Shown: in pieces, positions 1 through 9,871 of the stretch
Layout of the letters: every line of letters starts with the position of its first letter
Numbering within the stretch: the first letter of the stretch is position 1
Source of the DNA: Benincasa hispida
Taxonomy: Eukaryota; Streptophyta; Magnoliopsida; Cucurbitales; Cucurbitaceae
Length of the DNA stretch: 64,000 nucleotides
Reading direction: 5' to 3'
Assembly (NCBI RefSeq): GCF_009727055.1
Contig: NC_052356.1
Span: 2,868,524 to 2,932,523 of the forward strand
Translations under genes and position numbers: made by a program
Notes under the pieces: generated by a model
The model's database searches: none
The model's input: only the letters and a program-made list of their open reading frames with translations
What the model was told of the DNA's origin: nothing

Positions 1-97
1 TATTTTCCTTTTCTATGCTTTGTACACTTGTATATATTCATATCTTTGGTGAATGAATAAAGAATTCTGATTCTTTCTCAAACCTAAGAGTTTTACA
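1..97 (+). repeat. 3' part of the left LTR of the Copia element
   Basis: It matches the right LTR at 4133-4227 almost base for base and ends in the same TTTTACA. The first ~46 bp of the LTR lie left of the window. Confidence 0.9.
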
Positions 98-109
98 TGG
101 TATCAGAGC
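98..109 (+). other. Primer-binding site of the Copia element
   Basis: TGGTATCAGAGC directly follows the LTR. This is the usual Copia primer-binding site, complementary to initiator methionine tRNA, and it fixes the LTR end at base 97. Confidence 0.92.
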
Positions 110-554
110 TCTCTAAATAAACATAGGGTTTTTTGTGAACCTTAGGGTTTGAGAATTTAGAACCTATTTGTGATACGTTTAGGGTTTTGTGGAGAGGTGA
201 GTTTACTTACAGTCACCGTCGTTAGTCGCCGCCGCCGGGGAAAAAAAAAAGGGCTGTTTTTTCGACACCGCCCATTCCAAAGAGAAGCCCAGCCGCCGAT
301 CTACAAAATCCCCAAAGTCCGGTTGCCATCTGACCAGCGCGTGAGGCTCATGCGCCGCCTGTTCCAGCCTGCTATCCGTCCACGCGCCGGCGCTGCCGTT
401 TTTCATCCATCTTCAGTGGGGGTTCCTCAGTATTGTTGGCTCTTCTTGGTGGTGTGTTTGTTTGGGATATATAGATATACCCATTGCTTGTGTAGACATC
501 TCTTCGGTAAATTAGGGTTGATTCTTTGCTGTCTAGTGTCTACTTTTTGAGGTA

Positions 555-1204
555 ATGGCTGATAAGAAACCAGTAATGTCTGAGATTGTTCCTATGGTGT
601 CAAAAGCAACTGAACACAAGTTGAATGGATCCAACTACTATTCATGGAGATCAAATCCAGGAGGTGTTGTTTGCTATTATTGTCATAAACCTGACCATAC
701 GAAACGTGAATGCAGAAGATTGCTGAATAAGGGTCAGAGGATGCCATCACCCTCTACACATGTTGCCTCTACTCCTGATAATCTTGACAAGTCAATTACG
801 ATTTTTCTGCAGGGGAGTTTGCTAAATTTCAGCAGTATCAAGAGTCATTGAGGGCATCATCTTCTACTCCCATTACGACCATCGCAGAGACAGGTAACAT
901 TTCTAAATGCCTTCTTTCCTCCACGTCAAAATGGGTCATTGACTCTAGTGCTACAGACCATATGTCAGGTAACCCCAGTTTATTCTCTACCCTTTGTACA
1001 TCTACCTCGTCACCTAATGCCACTATAGCTGATGGAACCTCCACTCCTGTTTTAGGATCAGGAATTGTCCATTTCACTGAATCAATTTCTTTGTCATCAG
1101 TTTTAAATTTACCAAATTTCTCATTTAATTTGATTTCGATCAGTAAACTTACTCGTGATCTTCATTGTTGTGTCTCCTTTTTTTCTGGTTATTGCTTATT
1201 TTAA
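555..1204 (+). pseudogene. Copia gag and protease remnant
   Basis: The ATG at 555 opens a gag start with a motif of the type LNGSNYYSWRS. This runs directly into a CCHC zinc knuckle (CYYCHKPDHTKREC, around 677-715), so most of the capsid domain has been deleted in frame. A frameshift near 800-812 moves the reading frame to the protease, where WVIDSSATDHMSG stands in for the usual DSGATDHM active site; the glycine after the catalytic Asp is replaced by Ser. A TAA at 1202 interrupts the linker before the GAG-pre-integrase domain. The protein cannot be made as a whole and the protease would probably be inactive. Confidence 0.85.
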
Positions 1205-2662
1205 GATCTTACGATAAAACAGACTATTGGTAAAGGGCGGGAAGTTGGAGGTCTTTACATCTTTGAACCACAAACACCTATGGCCATCACATGCTCTAGC
1301 GTGTCGTCTCCCTTTGAAGAGCATTATTGTTTGGGTCATCCGTCTATCTCTGTGTTGAAGAGTCTTTGTCCACAACTTCAACATTTGTTTTCTTTCGATT
1401 GTGAGTCATGTCAGTTTGCTAAATTTCATCGTTTGAGTTCGTATCCTCGAGTCAATAAACGAGCTAGTGCTCCTTTTGAATTAGTCCATTCTGATGTTTG
1501 GGGTTCTTGTCCTGTTGAGTCCAAAGGAGGGTTTAAGTATTTTGTTACATTTGTCGATGACTATTCTCGTGTTACGTGCTTATATTTAATGAAAAGTCAT
1601 TCTAAGTTTCTTTCTCATTTTCGTAACGTCCATACCGAAATTCAAACTCAGTTTAGTGGTATTCTTAAAATCCTATAGAGTGATAATGCTAAGGAATATT
1701 TCTCTCATACACTCAAGTCTTATTTAGATGTCCATGGCATTCTTCATCAATCTTCTTGTGTTGATACTCCATCTCAAAATGGGGTTGCAAAACGAAAGAA
1801 TCGTCATCTCCTTGAGACAGCCAAAGCTTTGATGTTTCAGATGCATGTTCCAAAATCCTTTTGGGCTAATGCTGTTTCCACAGCTTGTTTCTTAATAAAT
1901 CGCATGCCCTCTTCCATTCTTAAGGATGAGATACCTTTTCGTACTTTATGCCCCAAGCAACATTTGTTTCCCATTCAACCCAGAATATTTGGTTGTTCTT
2001 GCTTTGTTCGGGATGTTCGGCCTCAGCATACCAAGCTAGATCCAAAGTCCTTAAAATGTATTTTCTTTGGTTATTCCCATGTCCAAAAGGGGTATTGATG
2101 TTATTGTCCTAGTCTTAATAAATATTTACTCTTTCCTGATGTCACGTTTTTTGAACATACCCCATTTTTCTCATCACCATCTTTCTCTTCGAATAAGAGT
2201 CAGGTGGAGCATAAGGAATTAGAGGATGATTTCCTTGTCTACACAGTTATTTCTCCTTTCGATCCTCTTCCTGATTCATCTCTTCCTGTGGCTACCTCTA
2301 CTCTTCCTGATTCATCTATTCCTCCCATCGTTAAGGTCTATACTCGACGAAAACCTCCTCCAGTTCCATGTCCTGTACCAGAGTCTTCTTCGTCATTGGA
2401 TCCAGAAACGAGTGATGATCTTCCTATTGCTCTTCGTAAAGGTAAACGTACTTGTGCTTATCCTATTTCCTCTTTTGTTTCATATAACCATTTGTCACCT
2501 TCCACATGTTCATTCATTGCATCTTTAGAGTCTGTATCCATCCCGAAAATTGTTCATGAGGCTTTGTCTCATCCTGGTTGGTGTGCCGCAATGGTGGAGG
2601 AGATGACTGCCTTAGATGATAATTGTACTTGGAATTTAGTTTCTCTCCCTGCAGGAAAGTAG
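1205..2662 (+). pseudogene. Copia integrase remnant
   Basis: The GAG-pre-integrase/zinc region (about 1320-1440, ending CESCQFAK) leads into the rve integrase core. The first catalytic Asp is visible in ELVHSDVWG (about 1480) and a further conserved Asp pair in TFVDDYSR. A TAG at 1676-1678 interrupts the core just before SDNAKEYF. The usual NGVAERKNR motif reads NGVAKRKNR at about 1783-1803, so the third acidic catalytic residue appears to be Lys. A TGA at 2096 and a TAG at 2660 break the C-terminal region. The segment 2204-2662 is the variable linker that ends at the start of reverse transcriptase. Confidence 0.85.
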
Positions 2663-4077
2663 GCTATCGGTTGCAAATGGGTGTTTGCAGTTAAAGTCAA
2701 TCCTGATGGTTCTGTTGCTTGGTTAAAAGCGCGCCTCGTAGCGAAAGGCTACGCACAAACTTATGGCGTTGACTATGCTGATACTTTTTCTCCTGTAGCA
2801 AAAATGGCATCTGTGAGGTTGTTTATTTCATTAGCTTCAATCAATCATTGGCCTTTACATCAGCTTGATATTAAAAAATGCATTTCTTCATGGTGATCTT
2901 CAAGAAGAGGTGTATATGGAACAACCACCAGGGTTTGTTGCTCAGGGGGAGAATGGAACGGTGTGTCGCCTTCGTAAATCTTTGTATGGATTAAAGCAGA
3001 GCCCACGAGCTTGGTTTGGTAAATTTAGTCAGGTGATTGAAAGCTTTGGAATGTGGAAGAGTAGGTCAGATCATTCAGTCTTTTTTAAGAGATCTGAGGG
3101 TGGTGTCATCTTGTTAGTTGTATATGTGGATGATATTGTGATTACTGGTGATGATGCTTTAGGTATCCAGTCTCTAAAGACCTTTCTTCATAGTCAATTC
3201 TATACAAAATATTTGGGCATGTTGAAATACTTCTTAGGAATTGAGATAATAAGATGCAAGAAAGGAATTCTATTATCACAGAGAAAATATGTACTTGACT
3301 TGTTGACTGAAACAGGAAAGCTAGGGGCTAAGCCATGTAGTACCCCAATGATGCCCAACTTATAGCTCACAAAAGATGGAGAATTGCTAAAAGATCCTGA
3401 AAGATATAGGAGGTTTGTCGGAAAACTTAATTACCTTACAGTGACTCGACCCGACATAGCCTATTCAGTAAGTATTGTGAGTTAGTACATGTCATGCCCT
3501 ACCGTTGATCATTGGGCTACATTGGAACAGATTCTTTGTTATTTGAAGGCTGCTCCCGGGCGTGGTTTATTATATAAGGATTATGGTCATACGAATATTG
3601 AATGTTTCTTAGACGTTAATTGGGCAGGATCTAAAGAAGACAGAAGATCAACCTCAGGGTATTGTGTTTTTGTTGGTGGTAATTTGATTTCTTGGAAGAG
3701 TAAGAAGCAAAATGTGGTGTCACGTTCAAGTGCAGAATCAGGATTATAGAGCAATGACACAATCTGTGTGTGAATTGATTTGGATATATGAACTTCTTGT
3801 TGAGTTGGGATTTGAAATCACCACACCGACAAAGTTGTGGTGTGATAATCAAGCAGCACTTCATATTGCGTCTAATCTAGTATTTCATGAAAGGACTAAA
3901 CATATTGAAGTTGATTGCCATTTTGTATGTGAGAAAATTCAACAAGGGTGGGTATCTACAGGATATGTGAAGACTGGAGAAAAATTAGGAGATATCTTCA
4001 CGAAAGCATTGGATGGAAGACGTATAGATTATCTATGTAACAAGTTGGGCATGATTAACATATATGCTTCAACTTGA
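2663..4077 (+). pseudogene. Copia reverse transcriptase and RNase H remnant
   Basis: The reverse transcriptase begins around GCKWVFAVK, has the conserved [11 protein letters not shown] block and keeps the catalytic YVDD at about 3123-3134. A frameshift near 2876 splits LDIKNAFLHG. TAG codons at 3363 and 3484 interrupt the region around RPDIAY. RNase H follows ([19 protein letters not shown], then a one-base shift near 3740, then KLWCDNQAALHIASN and RTKHIEVDCHF). The frame ends with TGA at 4075, a few bases before the polypurine tract. Active-site residues persist but the reading frame does not. Confidence 0.9.
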
Positions 4078-4084
4078 GGGGGAG

Positions 4085-4227
4085 TGTTATTCTATAATTA
4101 GGATTTTCCATTCTTGTAAATATTTTGTGATATTTTTTTTTCTATGCTTTGTACACTTGTATATATTCATATCTTTGGTGAATGAATAAAGAATTCTGGT
4201 TATTTCTCAAATCTTAAGAGTTTTACA
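4085..4227 (+). repeat. Right LTR of the Copia element
   Basis: It starts TGTTATTCT after the purine tract at 4074-4084 and ends TTTTACA, matching the left LTR end. It is 143 bp long. Confidence 0.92.
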
Positions 4228-4565
4228 AGAAGCAAGTCAATTACATTCTTGTGGCTAATGAGGTGGTGGATAATTGTGTATAAATCGGAAATTGAAAAAG
4301 CTAATGACACAGATCATTCATCCTTTCTTCATGTTGTCCTAAAGGCTCAGGATTTTAGGTTAAATGGAGGAGATGAATCTTAGGACGCATCTTGTGTGAG
4401 GTTTATTGCTACTCCTGATTAAAATACTAGGATTAAATTCTTCTGAAATTATTGAAACTAACCTACCATAAGCAAATCTTTACGCAATTGTCAACTTCAC
4501 TTCATTATACTTCTTACATAAGTTTACTAAATACGTTATTTATTTAGTATTTCCACTATGCCCTA

Positions 4566-4735
4566 TGCTTTTGAGCTACAAGGCATAGACATGGATACAA
4601 ATATGATAGGATATGACAATATATTAATATCTAAAAACCTAGGATACAAATACGTTGAGAATATTTTTAATTTTTTTTAAAAATAATTTATCTAGGATAT
4701 ATGTAAATTTAACATAAATCACTAAATGGGTAAGC
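4566..4735. repeat. Left arm of a large inverted repeat (GATAC-rich)
   Basis: The segment with GGATACAAAT, TCTAAAAACCTAGGATAC and an AT-rich tail is related, in reverse complement, to the stretch ending near 8630 (TTTCTAAAAAACTAAGATAC when read on the minus strand). The two arms enclose about 3.9 kb of LINE-derived sequence. It could be a terminal inverted arm of a non-autonomous DNA transposon, or two copies of one repeat in opposite orientation. Confidence 0.55.
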
Positions 4736-4811
4736 CTTCGGGGGACATGGACTATATGATACAAAACGCTTTTTCCCCGATGGAAACCTCTCCATCCCCC
4801 CTCCTCCTTTC

Positions 4812-5265
4812 ACCATCTTTGACCCTTTTTTGTTCAACGGCATGTCTTGCCGGTCTTCCTCCCCCCTTCCATCCTTCACCATTGACAACAAGACCTACAC
4901 TGGTGAGCTCGACTGTGGCTTTCACATCAACGAGGCATGGAAAGATAGATCTTTCACTCTAGATTTGAAGAAGGAATCTTGTTCTTGGCTTTCTTCTTGT
5001 TTCAATGTATTGATTGATGCCCCCCTCAACCAAAAGTTCTTCCGGAAATGCCATCTTGACAAATATGATCTATGGGTTGAAAAGACCACCAGTCGTAAAG
5101 GTCATTGTGTTGAAGTTGTTAAGGCTCAGTATAAACGGAGGCCTAAACATAATCATCATCCTTGTGGAAAAAGATAAGAAGGGATGGAAGTTCTTCTCTC
5201 TTGTTAAAGAGTCAACTAACCTTCCCTTTCCATCATTACCAAGGTTACTTACAACTTACAAGGAT
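4812..5265 (+). pseudogene. LINE ORF1-like (DUF4283-type) fragment
   Basis: An open frame of about 120 codons runs to 5177. It has a hydrophilic, basic C-terminus and patches such as DNKTYTGELDCGFH and ESCSWLSSCF. I read it as the start of an ORF1/DUF4283-like protein of the kind that accompanies plant L1-type LINEs, from memory of similar plant proteins rather than a decisive motif. After 5177 the sense seems to continue in another frame (KDKKGWKFFSLVKES), implying a frameshift. It lies head to head with the minus-strand LINE that follows and is probably a transposon relic. Confidence 0.45.
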
Positions 5266-5280
5266 GTTTTTTTCCCCCAC

Positions 5281-5538
5281 TTTTTTTTTTTTTTTCAAGG
5301 AGGAAACATGGCTTTTAATTGATGAAATGAAAAGTGACCAACACTCAAAATACAAAGAAACAAGATAAGCACAATGGTGAAGATACAAATAGAAGAAGTC
5401 CAAAACTACATGAAGCCAGAAAAGAAAAGCAATTACAAACAAATACAAACCATAATGGAACAAATTGGCTCTTGAATGAAAACGACCAAGTCTGAAGCTA
5501 AGAGAACATGCTTTAGGTAAATGCCATCTGTTGACCAT
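5281..5538 (-). mobile_element. 3' tail of a LINE, inserted on the minus strand
   Basis: A T run at 5281-5295 (a poly-A tail on the minus strand) is followed by 240 bp of the ATGAAAAGTGACCAACACTC type, which resembles the tail at 9688. It stops where the next T run begins at 5542. It looks like a 5'-truncated LINE end lying next to, or inserted at, the tail of the larger LINE. Confidence 0.55.
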
Positions 5539-5539
5539 G

Positions 5540-7955
5540 ATTTTTTTTTTTTAATTGAAACGACTGCTTTCATTGAGAAAAATGAAAAAAATACAAAGGT
5601 ATAAAAAAAAAAACCCACCAAAAACACTCCATCTAAAGGAAATGGTTCCAACTTAATAAAATGTTACCTATAGAACAGTTACAAAAAAGCTTCGAAACAG
5701 AAGCCCAAAGAGAAACATGAAATCTTACCGAGGACCAAATCTCACAAGGGCCCTTTCCCTACCACTAAACACCCTATCATTCTTCTTCCCCCAAATATCC
5801 CAAACAACTGCACACACCCTAGCGAGCCACAAAAGACAACCTTTTTTATTGAAAGGCGGACAGAGGAGGAACTCCTCGATTTCCACACGGACATCTCTTT
5901 GCCCGCTATGCTAACATTGAACTCCTGCAAGAAGAATCTCTAGATAGTCTTCGCATACTGGCAGTCCCAAAAGAGATGATCCAAGTCTTCCTCCACCTTC
6001 TGACAAAGAATACAGCAAAAATGTCCAACAAGCGAGGTTCTTCTCCTCACAAGCCTATCAAGAGTGTATTCACACGACCAAGCAAGACTTGTCAAATAAA
6101 AACCTAACTTTTTTAGGAATCTTAATCCTCCAAATTACATCAAACAAAGATTCCCCATGGGGAGAGGGATCCAACAACAATCTGAAAAAGGATTTACAAG
6201 AAAATCCTTCACTAGAATTTGGACTCCAAATGAGAACATCCTTTCTCCCCTCCCCAAAGATGCACCCCTCCAATAAAACAAGAAGAGAGGCAACCTCCGT
6301 TGTTTCCCTATTGGACAAATGGCAATGGAATCCAAAGGAAAAAGACATGGAATTCTCAGACCAACTCAAAAAATCGAGACTAGTTGATTTTTAAAAGAAG
6401 ATAAGTGATAAAGATGTGAAAGGCAGAAGAAAGAGCACTATCCCCCACCCACTGATCCTCCCAAAAATACGTATCCCTAACATCCCCCACAACACACCGA
6501 ACAAAATGCGAAACAGTAGGAAGCTCAAACAAAATATCTTTCCATGGGTTCTAATGTGTGCCTTTAACCCCTTTCATCCCCCATTCAAAGGGATGTTTGC
6601 CATGCCTACTCACGATGATCCTATGCCATAAAGTCTCGAGCTCAAGGGCGTAGCGCCAAAGCCACTTAGCCAACAAAGCTCTGTTGCGAGTTCTTAAGTT
6701 ACCAATCTCCAACCCCCTTGATTCACAGGCCGCCTAACCGCTTCCCAACTGACCAAATGAGAACCATTCCCTTCATCCACACCTTCCCAAGGAAAGTCCC
6801 TCATGAATTTTCTAAACTCTTACAGACTGAGCTAGGAACCCGAGAAAGGGAAAAGTAATACACAGGAATGCCACTTAGCACCGATCTGATCAGAGTTAAC
6901 CTACTTGCTTTAGAGAAAAAACTTTTCTTCCATATAGCAAGCCTCTTGCGAATCTTCTCAAAAATGGGGTCCCAAAACGTCGTAGCCCTTGGTTACCTCC
7001 CAAGGGGAGCCCAAGGTAAGAAGAAGGGAAAGAACTAACCTCACATCCAAACATCTCCCACCCATCTCTCGATCTTCTCTTGGTCACTGTTAATCTCTAC
7101 AATTTGACACTTGCTCTTGTTAATTTTAAGACCAGACATGGCTTCAAAAAACTCAACCATGTGATTAAGGATCAAGAATGACTCCTCTTTTCTCGAGCAA
7201 AACAAAATCGTATCATCAATAAACTAGAGGTGCGATAAGGCCACCTCATTTGAACCAACCCTAAAAGGCTCAATGATGTTTCCTTCCACTCTCTTAAAAA
7301 TAAGCCGGCTTAGGACATCCACGACAAGCAAGAACAAGAAAGGGGACAAGGGGTCCCCTTGCCTTAAACCTCTAGAAGCTTGAATCGACAATTTTGGGGT
7401 TCCATTGATTAGGATACAGCACTGCACATTTCTAATGCAAATCCACATCCACATCCTTCATCTAAACCTAAAACCTTTCTTCATCATTACCTTGTCCAAG
7501 AAATCCCAGTCAACATGATCATAGGCTTTCTCAAAGTCAAGTTTAAGCACCACTCCCTCCTTTTTCATGCGAGCGTCCTCGATGGCCTCGTTGGCTATAA
7601 GAGCCTGATCCAAGATCTATCTTCCAACCAGGAAAGCTCTTTATGCCTCAGAGATGGTAGAGGGCATCACTTTCCTTAACCGATTAGCAAAAACCTTAGC
7701 CATGATCTTATAAACACTGGTTGTAAGACTAATAGGTCTAAACTCCTTCACCTTATTAGCATTCTCCTTAAGAATTAGACACACATAAGTCTTCACCATA
7801 GACCGATTCAAAATACCTCTTTCGAAGAATTCTTTAAAGACCCCCTCCAAATCACCCTTAACAAAATTCCAGTTGTCCTGGAAGAAAGCCTTGGTAAAGC
7901 CATCCGAGCCTAGGGATTTATTCCTATCACAGCTAAAAACCGCCTTTCTGATACC
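5540..7955 (-). mobile_element. 5'-truncated L1-type LINE with reverse transcriptase
   Basis: Read on the minus strand the element ends in a poly-A tail (T run at 5542-5554). The reverse transcriptase spans about 7955-6900 in broken frames: KEFRPISLTTSVYKIMAKV, then KLDFEKAYDHVDWDFL, then GLRQGDPLSPFLFLLVVDVL, then the catalytic FIDDTILF near 7210-7230 and YLGLPLGG near 7020. The zinc-binding (zf-RVT) end follows at about 6370-6070 with WSPNSSEGFSCKSFFRLLLD. Stops and frameshifts split all parts, and the endonuclease and ORF1 are missing at the 7955 junction with GATAC-rich sequence. It is a dead non-LTR retrotransposon. Confidence 0.9.
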
Positions 7956-7956
7956 G

Positions 7957-8630
7957 ATACTTCCAGATACTTTCCAAATACGTATTTGACACGTGATTTG
8001 ATGTATTTATTTCTACGCGTACCTTTTTTTAAAGAAAAAAAGACAAACAACTCATCTAATCTTTCCCAATCTAAAACTAGGCAATCTATTTAAAAAGCTC
8101 ACTACTCGAGTCCAAAACTAAAAGGAAAAAAATAAATAAAAGACCAAACCCTAGAATCATCTAATCTTCATCTTCACATTTGAGTCCCCACAAAATCCAC
8201 CAAAATATAAACCATTTGGATATCTTCAACAATTCAATGGAGAAGTTCTTCGTTTATCTTCATACTTCTCCCTTTAATCTTATTCTTCTTCGTAATATGA
8301 GTCACTTTTCTATTGCATTTTATTGACTATTGTACTTCATCTTAGATGTTGCTTTTTTTGTATTGTATTTCAGTGTTTGCATTCTATTTTGTGCTATTGT
8401 TATTAACTTATATGCTAAATTTATCAATATTCTAGATTTTTTTAAGAAAAAGAAAATGTATCTTCAATGTATCAGTATCCTCATTTTTTTAGAAATATAC
8501 ATATTAAAAATATATATAAAAAAATGACATATCCTTAGACATATCCGTATCTTAGTTTTTTAGAAATTGACGAATCGTCGTATCCATATCGTGTAACCGT
8601 ATCTGTATCTGTGCTTCATAGGGTATAGGT
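7957..8630. repeat. Right arm of the GATAC-rich inverted repeat
   Basis: It begins with tandem GATAC-like words next to the LINE end and finishes with CCGTATCTGTATCTGTGCTTCATAG near 8620. Its terminal ~100 bp pairs with 4566-4660. The middle is AT-rich with no gene. Confidence 0.5.
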
Positions 8631-8639
8631 TATTTCTCC

Positions 8640-9860
8640 GTAAATCACCCTCATTTATTAGTGATTCCCTAATAATCTTTTCAGCTAACCACTAAAAAAT
8701 TCTAGTTTGCTTAATTTTAGAAAATCTTTTTAAGTGGCCTTGGCGGGGAAAATAGCCTTGGAGGCCTTACTTCGTTTTGCAGTTTCATTCAGTTTCTCTT
8801 AAAACTTAGACAACTGGAATAAAGTTTCTTGGTCAATTGTGCATTGGTTACTTGTAACAACACTGTCTCTCTTTCCTAAATGGTTTTGTAGATTCATGGA
8901 GGAGCAAGATTATTCATGGGTTGGAGTAGTGTTGGGTAAATATGGTGTCTCTTACTCGCATTGGTGATGGGGTCATGTGCATATCAGAGTAGTAATCTTT
9001 AAGAGCCTTTAAATTGCTATAATGTGGGCTCAGAAGCATCCAGTTCGAAGAATCTTGGTTTGTGGTGGACCATGTTTGTTCCTTAAGATTTTGTTTGGAT
9101 CAACTACGGCTCTTTAGTATTTAGAATTAACTTCCCCTAGTTTATTTGAACCGTGCATTGTGAGAAGTATGCTAAGAGGGTTTAGTGTGGGATTGCCAGT
9201 TTTTTCCCTGGATGTTTGTTGGGACGAGTATCCAAATGATCGTGAAAATTGGAAAATTAAACACTGTGGGGTAGCTTTGATTCCAGATCAAATCTATCCC
9301 TAACTGGTGTTTATGCAAATATAATGGAGAGACCATGGAGAATTTATTCTTTAAAGGTCCTTTTTTCAAGTTTGGCATAAGCTTTTGAAGGCTTCAGTCA
9401 TGATTCGAGCTTCCCAACTCCGGTTATAGTTCGTCTCCTTTTTCCTTTTTCCAATAGTGTTTATTGGTAACACAATGACATTCTACTGTGGTACTTAAAT
9501 GGACTACTCACAGTGGTATACTTATGTAACCAACCTCTCTCAAACAGAATCAAAAGAAGTTTAAATAACAAGCCCAACCCCTAGTCCCTTCTAAGCTGGA
9601 ACCAACCGCACTATTCTTATCTCTTTTAATGTGTAAGAGCCAAACCTATTATAAAAAAATGGGTTCTTACTAACGTGTATTTTTTTTAAAAAAGGAAACA
9701 AGACTTTTTCTTAAAGGAATGAAAAGAGACTAATGCTCAAAGTCCAGTGAAACAAATCAAGTACGATGAAGTGAATACAACCAAGACTGTTCTTACTAAT
9801 GTGTATTAGTGGATAATTCTTCTCGCTTTTATATTTTATTATATTATATAAAGTTTCTGT
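8640..9860. other. Stretch upstream of the APC4 exons without a recognised gene
   Basis: No open frame of note. About 8890-9420 has codon-like but stop-ridden sequence that I do not recognise. I looked here for the next upstream APC4 exon (the part normally ending near a VVQQ-type sequence before FSNFFNWL) and did not find it. Confidence 0.5.
9688..9800 (-). mobile_element. Short LINE 3' tail
   Basis: A T run followed by AAGGAATGAAAAGAGACTAA-type sequence matches the tail at 5300-5380. Only about 100 bp remain. Confidence 0.4.
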
Positions 9861-9871
9861 TTTTGGTACAG

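Larger units (their letters stand above)
1..4227 (+). mobile_element. Degenerate Ty1/Copia LTR retrotransposon with short LTRs
   Basis: The element reads gag, protease, integrase, reverse transcriptase, RNase H in that order, which is the Copia order. A primer-binding site follows the left LTR and a GAGGGGGAG polypurine tract precedes the right LTR. The LTR is only about 143 bp, as in the Ale/Retrofit type of Copia elements (lineage is inference). The left LTR is cut by the window edge, so a target duplication cannot be checked. Coding is broken by a large gag deletion, at least six stops and several frameshifts, so the copy is dead. The two LTRs differ at only a few visible positions over their shared ~95 bp. 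Confidence 0.93.

Noticed and set aside
5245..5651. Minus-strand frames with long Lys and Phe runs
   Set aside because: They are translations of LINE poly-A tails and adjoining 3' sequence.
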